A stretch of 64,000 nt of DNA from Manduca sexta (taxonomy: Eukaryota > Arthropoda > Insecta > Lepidoptera > Sphingidae): positions 7,895,826 through 7,959,825 of the forward strand of contig NC_051140.1 of the NCBI RefSeq assembly GCF_014839805.1, given 5' to 3'. Under the pieces are notes generated by a model that searched no databases, was not told where the DNA came from, and saw only the letters and a program-made list of their open reading frames with translations. Shown here piece by piece: positions 10,316-22,510 of the stretch. Numbering within the stretch: the stretch's first letter is position 1; each line of letters starts with the position of its first letter. The translations under genes and the position numbers were made by a program.

Positions 10316-11621
10316 GCACTAGTATTATTTAGAAAGACGATCTTTAGGCAGTATTTGGGGTGCGGATGAGTCCTTCTTGAGAGATGAACGATACCACAGA
10401 TTATAATTAGTGGTTCCGCACGCATCGAAGGTCTCAGAGCGACCAATAGGCATTGAGAGTGGTGAATAGTATCTTATTACGTGCCATTCTCGTGTTTCAA
10501 TGTTAATTCTAATATCCAGGTGTGAGAGATAATAACGTATGTCAAGAAGTTAAATGAACATCGCTAGTATTGAATGTGTAAATAAACCAAATTCAATTCT
10601 GGATAGAAAAAAATAAAACAAGTACTCCCACTGTATTTCTTCACAAACACACATCCACTATCAAAGAAGTGAACCGCCATATCAACCAAGATTATAATGC
10701 TGATCAAACTAAGTGCTGGACTAATACAAGATTATGTAAGATCCGGGAATCAAATCCGGCTTTGAGTATCGCAAACGCCGCCTCTAGACCTACAAATGGA
10801 TTTATTAAGTTGATATAAATATTCTATGAATAAAAGTCATACATTATGTATGTTAAGCCGAGCCGGTTCCAATAGATTGCAATACCCACCCCGTTTTCAG
10901 TTACACTTCAGATCTGCTCCCAAACTGACCGAAATTTTCAACTTACATCTGTGTATAATTCAGATGATAATTATTAAGTGTCATTTAAATTTTAACTGTA
11001 GCCCTTGGACCCTCATTCGTTACGGGTATTAAGGGCTTTATTTTAATTAGGTAAGCGTACACCCGCCATATACCGGGTTGATAATTTGTTAACATTTTAC
11101 GTCCTCCGTCAGTTGACGCTTGGTTAGAATTTATACTGAGAAATAAAACGCGATCTTCATAATGACGGAATAAAGATGCCATTTCGTAAGTTTTTCTCGT
11201 TTCATTAAATAAACGTAGACAGTTAAATATATTCATTTTGAAACTCTTGCTATGTTATTCATACATTATAATTTAAATATTGATAAAAATGAAACATATT
11301 TTTCCAGACTCAAAGATCCTATTGTATTTCGACAAGTGTACTAAAAGGTTCGCTTTGAAATACATATTCACTTCAAAATTCATATTCATTTTGAGTAAGT
11401 GCCGACGATACAAATATTCACTTTCGAGTCAAATATGTATTAAGACCACTATTGTCATTTACTTAATTTAACCCTATATTTCAGATTTCAATTTAGTACT
11501 GAAAGCTGAGTAATTGGCCCACTGTCACCCTAAGGCGACTCACGCCCTACAACATCTGTCCTAAGTGATGCGAGAAATTATTTCTCGTCTGAGGTCGATC
11601 GATAGATTTCATTGGTGTCAC

Positions 11622-11662
11622 GTGGCTTTATATACCTATGTACAACATAATAAGGTTAAAGG
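11622..11662 (+). repeat. Short module shared with 700-745
   Basis: The text gtgtcacgtgg..tttatatac..acaacataataaggtt resembles gtgtcgcggg..ttatatac..tacataataaggtt at about 698-741. This suggests a small dispersed repeat or a shared regulatory module. Confidence 0.35.
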
Positions 11663-13207
11663 TAAATTGGTGGATGGTTAAAGCGTATATAGAAACGAAC
11701 CGCGTATCTAATAAACGTGTTATAGCTCTATAGCAGTGTTATTTCGTTTTGTCTTATAAGTGATATTACATGAAATAACTATAGCAAACACAGAATAATT
11801 GTTTTAGGGCTAGTTACTATAATTAAAAATAATATTACTAATATTAAATTGCCTTAAATGTGTCCTACTAAAACAAATTAGTAACGAAAACTTAGAACTC
11901 ATTAAAAAGTACTACGTATTACTGTTTCAGTTTTGTACGGCTGATAATTCTCACCCTTATTTTTATTAACGTGTCAACAACAATTTGATTTCGCTCGAGA
12001 AAATTCCTTAAATAATTTTCGGTCAGGTTAATTCCCAATCTCTGTGGAACGTCGAACACATTCCACGCTGTCAGTTATAGTATCAAAATTCTTGGTAGCG
12101 TTATTTTATGATAGTGTTTTTAACTTTGTACATTTCGGCGAACAAACGTGGATTCGTCTTCGTGCACACTTTGCTATTAATTATATTGACGGCTCCAATC
12201 TAAAGATTTCTCCAAGAAAAAAAATCTCACTATGTAGATTTCTGATAAAAAGTAGTCTAAATTAATTTGATATGTTTTCCCGTGAAATTCCTTTTTAATG
12301 ATTCAATTGCAAACAAATTATCAAAACACAGTGCTGCTGGGCATCGAACTTCAGGGTCCACAGCTTGTATACGCTCTCAGGAGACCAAGGAGGCAATACT
12401 TAAATATATATTTAACTGATAATTCATGATTGAGTTCGAGTATTATGTCAAAGGGAACTGTCGGTAAGCTATCGCTAGTTCAGTTCGATCGCAACAAAGT
12501 GAAAAGTTTCCTGAAGATTACCGATAAAGTTAATGCAAACGAAGCATCGACAGTATAGTAGTCCTATTTAGAAGTACCCATTAACTTAAACAGGCTTTAG
12601 GAAAACACTGAAGGATCACGTTGGATTTTCTATATGGTTTGATAGATACCGTCACAATGTCTATTTTTTCTTTCAAGCAACAGTGTGCGAGCATTGTGTT
12701 CTGTTTTGAAAGTTTTTATAGCCAGTATAATTACTGAGAATGATGAATTAATTCTTATATAGTTTATGACTCAAGTAATCGGTCATTTCGAGAGTTGTGT
12801 TCTGAAGATGACTACAGCGTATAGACTGAATCTAAGAAATATTACATCGACAAACAATTATAAACTCAATTTTAGTCTGTTTAAAACGCAAATTCCCTCG
12901 TCAATTATTCAAGTTAAAACATTAATTGTAACAAATAGCGAGAGATTGTTGGAAGCTGATTCATTCCGCTGGAATATGGCCAGAATAAATGCGTTTTAAA
13001 ATTATCTAAAGTTGGACTTGTAACGGTTTTAATTTAAACTTCGCTTTTGTAGTTTTATTAAAATTCACTCGGAATTTATGCTTTAATCAATCTTGGGAAA
13101 TTTGGCATTTATGGTTTTACTTACGTTTATAATTCAACTATTTATATTTTCGCAGTGCTATAAACAACCAGGATTGAAATATATTGTGTGACATAGATGT
13201 GTGATAA

Positions 13208-13450
13208 ATAAATGCAGTGGCGTAGATGTATTTCGTGTGTGGTACGATTATTGCGCTGAGGTCTCGAGTTCGAATCAAGTCAGAAAAAGTGATATTGGGT
13301 TTTTCTGCTCAGTATCATATAAGATAAATAGCAATAAGTCCGCCTCCAACTACATAGATGATGTAACCTAACATAGCTGGTGAAATGCGGGTAGGACCTT
13401 GATGTCCTTTTTTGGCACAGAGATAAAACAAACTCTGCCTACCCCTGAAA
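13208..13450 (+). mobile_element. tRNA-derived SINE (family B), diverged subfamily
   Basis: The head has an A-box-like TGGCGTAGATG and a B box GAGTTCGAATC, followed by agtgatattgggtttttctgctcagtatca, which is shared with the minus-strand copies at 30127 and 51626. The middle differs more, but cgcctcc..acatagatgatgtaac, gtgaaatgcgggtagg and ctctgcctacccct align to the family's 3' half. No clear target duplication was found. Confidence 0.75.
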
Positions 13451-14012
13451 ACGAAAATAGACATAACATGTATAAAATACATCCCGTTGAATTACTTAAG
13501 TTTTATATGAAGGAATAAAAACAAATGAAAATTCTGATTGGATCCAAATGAAATCTATCCGTCAAACATTGGAAGTGCATAACAAGAACCGGATCCAACG
13601 TAACACTTATCTATTTAGAGTTGGCTGTAGTCCAGCGAACATGATTCACAAACGTGTACTGTCAATGAAACCTAATACTAAGCGTAAGTGACTTGTTACA
13701 TTAATGACGGGCTTAGACACCGATATTTAACATGATTTTGAAAGAGTCTTTTATGCAGCTGATGCATTTTCCATTACCCAGCTCATGTTGCCATGTTTGA
13801 TCCATTACAAAAATGGATGGATTAAGTTAATGAATCTAAGACAAACAAATAAAGATATGTTTGTACAAATAACGCACTATAAAATTGGGAAACGCCACGA
13901 TGCTTGCATGATTTGGGACGGAAAAAGATAAATCGGTAGTGCTAGTAGAAACAGGTTTTCGATTAACCACTGGATAATGGATGGATAATGGAACAAAATT
14001 ATTAATAAGTTA
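13451..14012. other. Unassigned sequence
   Basis: No gene or repeat is recognised. A short direct repetition tggataatggatggataatgga lies near 13970-13992. Confidence 0.35.
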
Positions 14013-14206
14013 TAATAAATAATAATATCAGCCCTGTATTATATACTTGCTCACTGCTGAGCACGGGCCTCCTCTACTACTGAGAGGGATTAGGCTTTAG
14101 TCCACCACGCTGGTCTAGTGCGGATTGATAGACTTCACACACCTTCGAAATTCCTATAGAGGACTTCTCAGATGTGCAGGTTTCCTCACGATGTTTTCCT
14201 TCACCG
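14013..14206 (-). mobile_element. SINE family A, 5'-truncated, with perfect target duplication
   Basis: The minus-strand copy runs from aacggtgaaggaaaacatcg to the tail gctgatattattatt. The tRNA-like head is absent. A perfect 14-bp duplication, ttattaataagtta at 13999-14012 and 14207-14220, brackets exactly this truncated unit, so truncation occurred at insertion, as expected for incomplete target-primed reverse transcription. Confidence 0.93.
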
Positions 14207-14220
14207 TTATTAATAAGTTA

Positions 14221-15928
14221 CTACAACATTTTAAAAATGATTTATTATATATAGCCGTTATGATAATAATATTTGTAAGGATAGGTACATAACAATAACA
14301 TGACATAATTATCGATGACCTCGATCTTGGTTTTTGTAAATATCCCTCCTACCTTTCGCTCGTTGTCACGCCCGAGTAATCTCTTTTGCGTGTTGTGTCA
14401 CCCTTAATGAAATTTTATTTTCATATTTTAATTTTTTAATAAACATAATAAATATTGAATGACGAAATATTATAATTGGGATTGGCATAAGTCGAATGTA
14501 GAAAAAAAAACAAAATTACATAGTGTCGAAACCTCATAGTGTAGTTTTTAATAATCGAAGCACTTATTAGGTCAGTCAGTACCTCTGGTGTTTACAACTA
14601 CAGATTTTATTTTTCATTGAGTGTATGTCCTGTGACCCTGATGGGATCCCTATTAGTAGCCTTGTACGACATGTAGGGGTCAACCCTACATGGCGATATT
14701 TTTTCAGGTCCCCATTCACAGGAATGATACCTACAGAAACCAATAACGGTTTTCAATTTACCAAACACGGGCATTACTGAGTATGCCTCAGGACGCTGTT
14801 ACTACGCAAACATTCCATACGGTCATTTTGGTTCTCTCACCTCAATCCACTAGATTAACCTCCGTAAATCATCTTGACATGATCTCGAGCAAATCAAAAC
14901 TAGTTACTAAACTACCCTAGAAACTAAGGTAGCTGAAGACAATTCTTTACCGAATGATTTAACACACCACTCAAATATGAGAACATTTACCATTTCCAAT
15001 GGAACATATAAAACGATTTTCTCCACAGATTTCTCGTCGCCAAACAATCTATTGGTATAAATCATTTTTCCGCAGCAACGCAACGTTTACGTGGATACAA
15101 AATGAAATATTTTGATTGGAAAATTGTTGAGGCCATTTATTGGATTCTCCAAATATTCGATTTTCTGTGTTGTGTTTATTTAATATATCTATTAGTCATG
15201 CCCCTTTAAAACATATTTTTTGCTTTTGTCGATATATTTACATGAATTATATTGAATAGGGTTTATGAGAAAGTTGTATCATAATATTAGTTCGAATTGC
15301 TGGTTTAATTAAAGAAAATAACAATGGTGTTTGTCCACGTTATATTCGTTCTGTTTTGTGTTTAGATCTCATCAGGAATAATGTATAATTTATTTGTTTT
15401 ACCAAACAGATTTCAGCTTTGAGTAGCATCTTAAGTAAGTATTTAAGGACCTAAACTATTTAATCAATAAAATTTGAGATGCTATTCGTACGCTTGTTGT
15501 CAGGTGAGTCTGCGCAGTTGATCAAACTCAATTTTCAATCAAAAATGTGACAGAAATGCTACCAGGATCAGGCCCTAGAGTAACGTTATTTATTAAATAA
15601 ATACGATTTTACAATGCTGATGTTAACTTGACAGACCATTTGATTGTGAGCAATAGTGAATCTTGACCTGAATATTGTCACACCTATATATCCGAATATG
15701 CTACAATTCTAATTGCCTTGTTCCTAGGAACGTGCCTTCCACTTACAGGCAGATGGTGCCGTTTTCCGTACGTTCTAGTGTTCTGGCTACTTCAACACGT
15801 GAGAAATACTATTCGATCACAATTTAACAAAATTTCTCCAGGTTTTCATCGTACGAATTGATAAATTATTTTAGAATAATTCCAAAAATATATATAATCC
15901 AACATTAAGTTACATTTATGTTAATGTA
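14221..15928. other. Gene-poor stretch with a small hairpin
   Basis: A perfect 9-bp stem catgtaggg / ccctacatg with a 5-base loop lies at 14670-14692. A CAG|GTGAGT donor-like site is at 15501-15508 without a supported exon. Otherwise nothing is recognised. Confidence 0.4.
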
Positions 15929-16110
15929 GCTTTTGCCTGCAGCTTCGCTCGCGTGAAATTTTTTTCTGGGATAAATATTTTCTCGGGATAAAAAGTAGCC
16001 TATAGTACTCAGAAGTAATGTAGCATTCTATTAGTGAAAAAATCTCAAAATCGATTTAGTACTTCCTGAGATTAGCGCCGTCCAAACAAACCATTCAGAT
16101 TTTTAATAGT
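15929..16110 (-). repeat. Helitron-like family H fragment
   Basis: It starts agcttttgcctgcagcttcgctcgcgtgaa, then gataaaaagtagcctatagta and caaaatcgatttagtacttcctgag. These are the minus-strand 3' end and body of family H. Confidence 0.65.
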
Positions 16111-16224
16111 ATTTACATACAAAGCAACTCTCTCTGATAACTTTTTGTCGTGAATCATAATAAAACTATCATAATGCGTCATATTTTTTGCTACACTCTA
16201 ATACAATTAAACATGTTTTTCACC

Positions 16225-16385
16225 CCGAGATTCCCACCATGATCATTCGTCGCCGCGGCGCCCTTCCGTCGCTCATTAGTCTCCCCATTCCTGAGATATT
16301 AACAATTGATTAATTACTGAACACCCCAAAACGTCGTCGTCACTTTAATAATAATTTGGGTTCCTCGGGTAAATTATTAAAAGTA
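16225..16385. promoter_or_regulatory. GC-mixed island with homeodomain-type sites
   Basis: A GC-rich segment (cgtcgccgcggcgcccttcc) adjoins caattgattaattac and further TAAT cores, and is not found elsewhere in the window. This composition is typical of arthropod enhancers but not specific. Functional status is unknown. Confidence 0.25.
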
Positions 16386-16530
16386 CTAATGTGGTTAATG
16401 TAATTCTACAGTTTATTTAAATTAGAGTAAACAAATTCTGGCTTATGTTTGGCAAAAGCGTTTATTATAGCACTAAGGGTAATATTGAGGCACGAGCAGA
16501 TTTTATTTTATTATTTTAGATCTTTTAAAA

Positions 16531-16847
16531 GCAGCGATAGCCTAGTTGGGAATGAAATAGACTGCTGAGATGAATGTCCGCAGGTTCGAAACTAAAGGCA
16601 CCTCTGACTGTTCTAGAGTTATGTGAGTATTATTTGCGAAATATCGCTTGCTTTAACGGTGAAGGAAAACATCGGGAGGAAAAATGCAAACCTGAGAAGT
16701 TCTTTATGAAAAAAAAAAATAGGGTATGTGAAGTCTGCCCATCTGCATTAAGCCAGCGTGGTGGACTAAGGCCTAATCCCTGGCAGTTGTAGAAGAAGCC
16801 CGTGGCCATCAGTGGGACTGTATATAGTACAGTCCTGATATGATTAT
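16531..16847 (+). mobile_element. SINE family A, diverged full-length copy
   Basis: A box TAGCCTAGTTGG (16538-16549) is intact and the B box reads GGTTCGAAACT. The body is recognisable throughout with an internal run of A's near 16709 and a degraded tail (cctgatatgattataaat). No target duplication is evident. Confidence 0.85.
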
Positions 16848-17159
16848 AAATATAATATAAGATACTGAACCCTTTAAATCTAAATCATACAATGTTAAAA
16901 TTATGCACCACGATACGCCACCCACACTGCATGAGTTTATAGCATAAACAAAATTTATAGATTTCCCTACCGCACAGTTATAATTGAATGTATCCTAACA
17001 TTAAACAGTTTTATGAGTTTAGGAAACAATAGATATGAACTGACGTGAATAAAATACCACTTCCTCTAAATGGGTTCAGTTTTATAGAGAGCAGTTTAGT
17101 TGGTAAAAAGGACGGTTTGATGTGGATTTGTATTCTGAACCCAAGGCAATTTGTTTATT

Positions 17160-17310
17160 ATTTATTATTATACGGGCGCACTTAAATTACTCCACTGCAC
17201 CTGATGGTACGTGCAGTGGTATCTGTTGTGTACGTGGGATATTCACTAATAATAGAGGCCGGCAATTGGTTTTTACTGCCAAACGTGTTTATTCCGAGAA
17301 TGAATCATGA
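17160..17310 (+). repeat. Dispersed repeat, family D, diverged copy
   Basis: The block ctccactgcacctgatggtacgtgcagtgg and later tacgtggg match family D, but the middle is rearranged. The 62-codon frame here is a by-product. Confidence 0.45.
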
Positions 17311-18204
17311 ATTGACAATTGACAAGCAAACATAGACAATCACATAGACACACACATAGATAATAAAACAGATTAAATTAAATTGGACTTTTTTTTCTCA
17401 ACAGTATCAAAATAGGGTATTGGCTGACGGCAGATGAATATTCCTCGATATTCTACACTTTCACGTTGGCCTAAACTTATCTATATGCTTGGGGACGTGA
17501 CAAATTTCATTACTTATTAATAAAGTACATAGTAATCTATTTAACAAGCCTCTAAAGGTAAACCGGTAGGAACTATATAATGACTTCACTACCATGCGGT
17601 ATTAATATCACACTGCGCCATCTAAAATTATATTTTCAAATATCGTTAGTAACACGATAAATTGAAGGTGCAAAATTTCTACTCTATATGCAATAAAACC
17701 GGCAATGCTATTTCATGCAGTTTATAAATACGCTGTGAAACGTTATTTTTTCGTTTTGTATCAATATCTGAGAAATACAGACGTGATTTTGCACTTAATT
17801 TTGTCGCAAGCAATAATTCTTATTCGTCATCAATTTAAATTTCGAACATATTATTTTTGAATCGTTGACAAAACGATTGTAAGAATCGGACAAGATGAAC
17901 GCCTGTATGAGCGCTGTGTAATGGTGCGTACAGTGTGGTGGGAAATTACTACTATCAAAAATAAGTAACTCGTGGTTTCGAACCGGCTTAAGGTAGGTAC
18001 ATGGATGAATAATAACTGCTTTCAAAACGTGTGAAAAACATCCGATGTCTTATATATCTAATTTTATATGAATTAATGTTATAACCGGAACAAAGTAGTG
18101 TTGGCACCCATCAAGCAATATTTCATACTAGGTATGTTTACATTATCTACAACTTCAATTGAATTAAAATATGGCTGCCCATGTCCGTCATAAAAATATT
18201 TTTA
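17311..18204. other. AT-rich stretch without recognised gene
   Basis: Simple cacatagacacacacatag text occurs near 17341. The 76-codon minus-strand frame at 17795-18025 has no signature. Confidence 0.4.
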
Positions 18205-18345
18205 TTTATTCGGACACGACAAAGTTACCCCGACTTCCACTCCTCGAGGAGTGGGGTTCAATAAAATGTCAACTAACGAGAGATTACCCCTTAACAGTCG
18301 ATACAATTATGCCGGCCTGTTATTAGATATACGGAACACAATATA
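18205..18345 (+). repeat. Dispersed repeat, family D, with 18-bp palindrome
   Basis: Head cggacacgacaaagttacc, then aaaatgtcaactaacgagagatta, cagtcgatacaattatgccggcctgtt match the other D copies. In this copy the conserved actgcacctg block is replaced by a perfect 18-bp palindrome, ccactcctcgaggagtgg, at 18237-18254. Confidence 0.75.
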
Positions 18346-18649
18346 TTTATTGTACATTTTTCGTGTCTAATTAATGCCTCATACATATTTATGCATGCTT
18401 ATCCGATGCGTGGCGGAAATTACGACGCGATGTTATCTATCGCGACCCCCATCCATTATCTAATATTAGGGTAAGGACAGTTTGTCTGTGATTACGTCGA
18501 CGCGTTTCGCGCTATCATTGCTATTGTTAGAAATCGGTCTTTGTTCGACACGCTTGTGGTTGAATAATGATGATTTAGGCGATGGTGTGGAGCTCCTAAT
18601 TATATTAAGATGTACCTGCTTGTAAGGGCATAGCCGTCGTATTGTCGGC

Positions 18650-18979
18650 GGCGATAGCCTAGTTAGTTGTGGAACGGACTGCCGAGACGAATGTCCGCAG
18701 GTTCAAATCCCAAGGGCACACACGTCTGATTTTTCTAAAAAAATATGTGTGTATTCTTTGTGAATTATCGCTTGCTTTGACGGTGAACGAAAACATCGTG
18801 ATGAAACCTGCATACCTGAGAAATTCTCATGAGGAATTTTCGAGGGTGTGTGAAGTCTACCAACCCTTACTAGGCCAGCGTGGTGGACTAAGACCTAATC
18901 CCTCTCAGTAGTAGGGAGGCCCGTGCCCAACAGTGGGACAGTATATATAATACAGGGCTGATATTATTATTATTATTAT
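18650..18979 (+). mobile_element. SINE family A, full length with target duplication
   Basis: A and B boxes are present (A box TAGCCTAGTTAG at 18656-18667). The body and (ATT)n tail are complete. A perfect 13-bp duplication, taagggcatagcc, is at 18623-18635 and 18980-18992. Fourteen extra bases (gtcgtattgtcggc) separate the left duplication from the usual SINE start. Confidence 0.93.
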
Positions 18980-18992
18980 TAAGGGCATAGCC

Positions 18993-20939
18993 AGCTTTAA
19001 ACTTGGGGGGATCTCAATTTTTGCTTGAAAGTGGAGGGGGACGATGGGAAAATGAACATTTTAAGTAGGTAATCCCAATAATTGAACAAAACTACATACA
19101 AAAGTATGCTTGGGTAATATACAAAATGAAGTAGGAATCGATATGTCCAATAATAATTATTATTAATTGCGTTTTATAATTTTTATTGTAGTGTCAATTC
19201 TTATTAATTTTAAACATGCGAGTTAGTGAAGATGTTTCGATATTCAAATAATTGTTAGTACAAACGCAGAAACTACGAAATGGATTTATTACAGCATAAG
19301 AGATGGCGCTATTGAAAACACGTGCAAAAGATAGGTTTACTTTTTTTCAATCAACGTTTTAATTACCTCTGTTTTGTGTTAGTTTAGGCGAAGCCGCCAG
19401 CAATTTTTTATTGAGTATGAGAAATAAATTAAGAATAGATTAATAAGTTAAAATGACGCTTAAATTATAGTAAATAATTTAATTACATCTAATTAAATAC
19501 TAAATCTTATTATAATTTTCCAGATTGGATAACCAAATATTATCTAACTCAAGATGAAACTTAAAGCAAAAATACACAGATCTGAATTTAAATCGAATTT
19601 ATACCATAAAATACCGGTAATTTAAGCCGGTAATTTCAATTTAATTTGTTTGTTCGTTTTACAAGAGGCATTCGAAAAGGAAGGTCAAGGATCATTAAAC
19701 CTCCGCGAAAAATAAAGCCTCAGGGTAAAATAGAAATTTATATTTATTTTAAGTATTATCTGTCGTTGTTTTAATATGGTTTAAAAAGCGTCTTAAAATA
19801 TAACACCCAAGATATTATTTGCAAAAATACACAAACAATACAAGAGGCAGAAACCAATGCCTAGACAAAGCTATAAGGCCTACTTTCCCACATAATCTTA
19901 AGAACTTACTATAATGACGCTTCAAGCCGCGCCGGATCATTAGTGAAGTAATAAAGCATCAAACACATCTGTACCGCATATCAAACGCAATGTCGAGTTT
20001 CAATTGATAGAACGGTATAGGGGTCGATTGTTCGGCGTGCTTTCTGGATACAGTATGGCCCAATTTCGGCTTTATATTTCGGACATAAGGGCGAATGTTA
20101 CGTGAGACTGTTTAGTTCGAAAGCAATCGTCACCTCACTTGTTTATCCATTAGTGCAGTTAAGATGTCATTATTATGTAGGTATAATTTTTTTATTGGAT
20201 CAAATGTGTTAGAGTCGAAGGGTAAAAGAGTTTGATTAAGTTAGAATGTATTTTATTCGATTATCGTACTGATCTAATGGGCGTTCTTAATTGTGTATAA
20301 AATGATTGATCATATTTGCCCCACGTTAAACAATTTGGAATTAAATATTGCTTTTATAGTACAAGCTATCAATCGCAGTCTTAAAGAAAAATAAATAAAA
20401 TAAAAATAATTAAAATCAAGAGAAAAAAAAAAACATTTAATAAAGACTATAATTTCATTAAAAAATTCTATTCACAATAAAAACTTAGGCTAGATACTAT
20501 AATATTATAAAGACTGTCACAAATAAATGGCAGCTCCAAAGCGATAGCGCAATAACAGTGTTGTAAATACGTACTGAGATGAAAATTACTGCGATTTTCA
20601 CATATTGATTTCAGGTCTGGATACTATAAAACCAAAAGGCCCTTGGAGTTTCTGAGAGCCAAGAGGAATTTTGACTTGAGTAAGATTAGAAAATTATGTA
20701 GCACTTTTAGATATATTTAGTCAACCCACGTTTTGATCATGAATCAAAATTAATGAATCTTGAAGGCTACTCTTTGAAGTCGCTTTGCGCACTGAAGCGA
20801 GGAAAATAGATAATATGAACGGTTCACACAATTTTATTTAATAAATAAAGGTTTTCCTGGAATAAAATTGTCTTAAAAATGTTTTCTTAGATTAATCGTT
20901 TGTGTGGTGTGCTATTTTTTGTAACAACACGCACTAACG
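18993..20939. other. Gene-poor stretch
   Basis: Nothing gene-like is recognised. A short direct repeat ccggtaattt occurs twice near 19613 and 19631. Sequence 19370-19410 (ttagtttaggcgaagccgccagcaattttt) resembles a small family H end. Confidence 0.4.
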
Positions 20940-21130
20940 TCTTTAAGTTAAAGGGGTAGGTAGAGATGGAACTAATGTTAATGTCAAGGTGGGCAAATCT
21001 ATCACCATATCTGACACAAATTTCAGACTCCGGGCTAACATTGAAAAAAAAAAAACAATATAACTACCCGACCTATTATTTGAACCCGAGACGTGGTAGT
21101 CATACCGCAATACCGAGGCCGATTTTTTAT
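20940..21130 (-). mobile_element. SINE family B copy
   Basis: Minus strand: gcctcggtattgcggtatgac, B box gggttcaaat, then a run of T's, and agcccggagtctgaaatttgtgtcagatatggtgatag, ending near tctacctacccctttaa. It matches the copies at 30127 and 51626 in order. Open frames on both strands here are shadows. Confidence 0.85.
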
Positions 21131-21769
21131 CGGTTAAGTACGTGGGATTATAGCTTATGCGTTGTAGACTATACTTCATGATATTAACACAATAAAGAGG
21201 AATATTATGCGCGGAACCGTATAGTGAAAATGGGTATTATAATCATGAAATCCAGAAAGACATAAACGCGAATCAAATTTTTACTAAGAAAGACTTGAAT
21301 TCGATACATAGGAAAATAATTAAAACAGTATAAACGGTGGATTTAGTCTCTCAAAACGCTGCATTGGCATTGCCTTAAACATTAAATGGTTTAAACATGT
21401 TCAGAACTTCCACCATTCATTCAATTCAATCGATAAGACCAATGGAATTACGTACAGTACGAGATCAATTGCATGGCTCCAGTTAAATGGTTTGATTGCG
21501 AGTATTTTAGAGTAAATTAAAAAAGTGTATTGTGGGTAAATAGTAGCAAGAATGCTGCAGACAGTATGTATTTACATAGTCGATTTCTACGCCACCTTAG
21601 TACAAAAATAGTCATTCAACGTCCCGTTTATCATTTTGTATTAAAAACACATTCATCTGAATTCAGAAATGTCCAATCGCAACGTTGCACTTCACGTATA
21701 CCTTAGAATTTAAACACACAAATCCGAAAATGAAGACATAAAAGTTTTAAAATGCATGTCCTTATCCGA

Positions 21770-21990
21770 AATAGAGTGGAAAAACTCCGTATCTGAAGCT
21801 CGCACGGGTGTCACGTACCGACTCTAGATTTCGAAGCATGTTTTATGCATCCGGCGTCTTTCGGACATCGCCCTGGGGCAGACACTTATTCAGAACTTCG
21901 AGGGGGTCCGATAATTGACTAAGCGCCAGTTCCAAATATCCGCCAATTTCTGCCAGATTAGGCACTCGACTGTCAATAGAAATTGTATTT
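21770..21990. promoter_or_regulatory. GC-richer single-copy patch
   Basis: A balanced-composition block with several CpGs (cgtaccgactctag, catccggcgtctttcggacatcgccctgg, gcgccagttcc) lies in AT-rich DNA, with no coding signature and no partner in the window. It could be a regulatory element. Confidence 0.25.
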
Positions 21991-22307
21991 TGAAATTCGA
22001 TTCCTTGTTTAGCAAGTTTCGAAGTTGGGTCGTGTTTCTCGACTAGTTAGCATTAATTACTAAACTACTGTGGTGTAGTGCATTAAATTATCATTATATT
22101 TTTATTTAAGTAAAAACTTCATGTAGGCGCGATATCGAGCATAAGCTAATCTTAGATAATACAACAAAGCCATTAAAGTACTTAGATATTCTTGGAGAGA
22201 GAAAGATAATTGAGCGTGTATTTCTCGGAGTAAATAGTTGTTTAGTTACACGAGTTTTACACGTATTGGACCCTTATTATCATGTTTATAATACAACTAT
22301 AGTAATA

Positions 22308-22510
22308 CTAGCTTGTGCTCTCGGATTCGCCCGCATGATAGTTTTTCGGGGATAAAAGTCCCGCCCATTTATTTTCCGGGATTAAAAAACCTATGTGTTT
22401 CTTGGGGTCTCAAACTATCATCATAGCAAATTTCAGCGAAATCTGATTGGAAGTTTTTGAGTTTATCGCGTTTGGGCACAGATAAACAATCGTGGCTGGC
22501 GGATTTTATT
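22308..22510 (-). repeat. Helitron-like family H fragment, with terminal ACTAG
   Basis: It begins actagcttgtgctctcggattcgcccgcatg, the reverse complement of the usual gcgggcaaaagctagt end. It continues with gataaaagtcccg, tctcaaactatcatcat and gcgaaatctgattgg, matching other H copies. Confidence 0.65.

Larger units (their letters stand above)
9301..13206. other. Long gene-poor stretch
   Basis: Apart from the repeat C copy at 10195-10315 and the module near 11622-11662, I see no gene, RNA or element here. Several 60-83 codon frames (10826, 10985, 11280, 12044, 12766) lack any domain signature. The region 9840-10100 is somewhat richer in GC and non-repetitive within the window. Confidence 0.4.

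Noticed and set aside
15480..15508. CAG|GTGAGT donor-like site
   Set aside because: No plausible coding segment or acceptor attaches to it.
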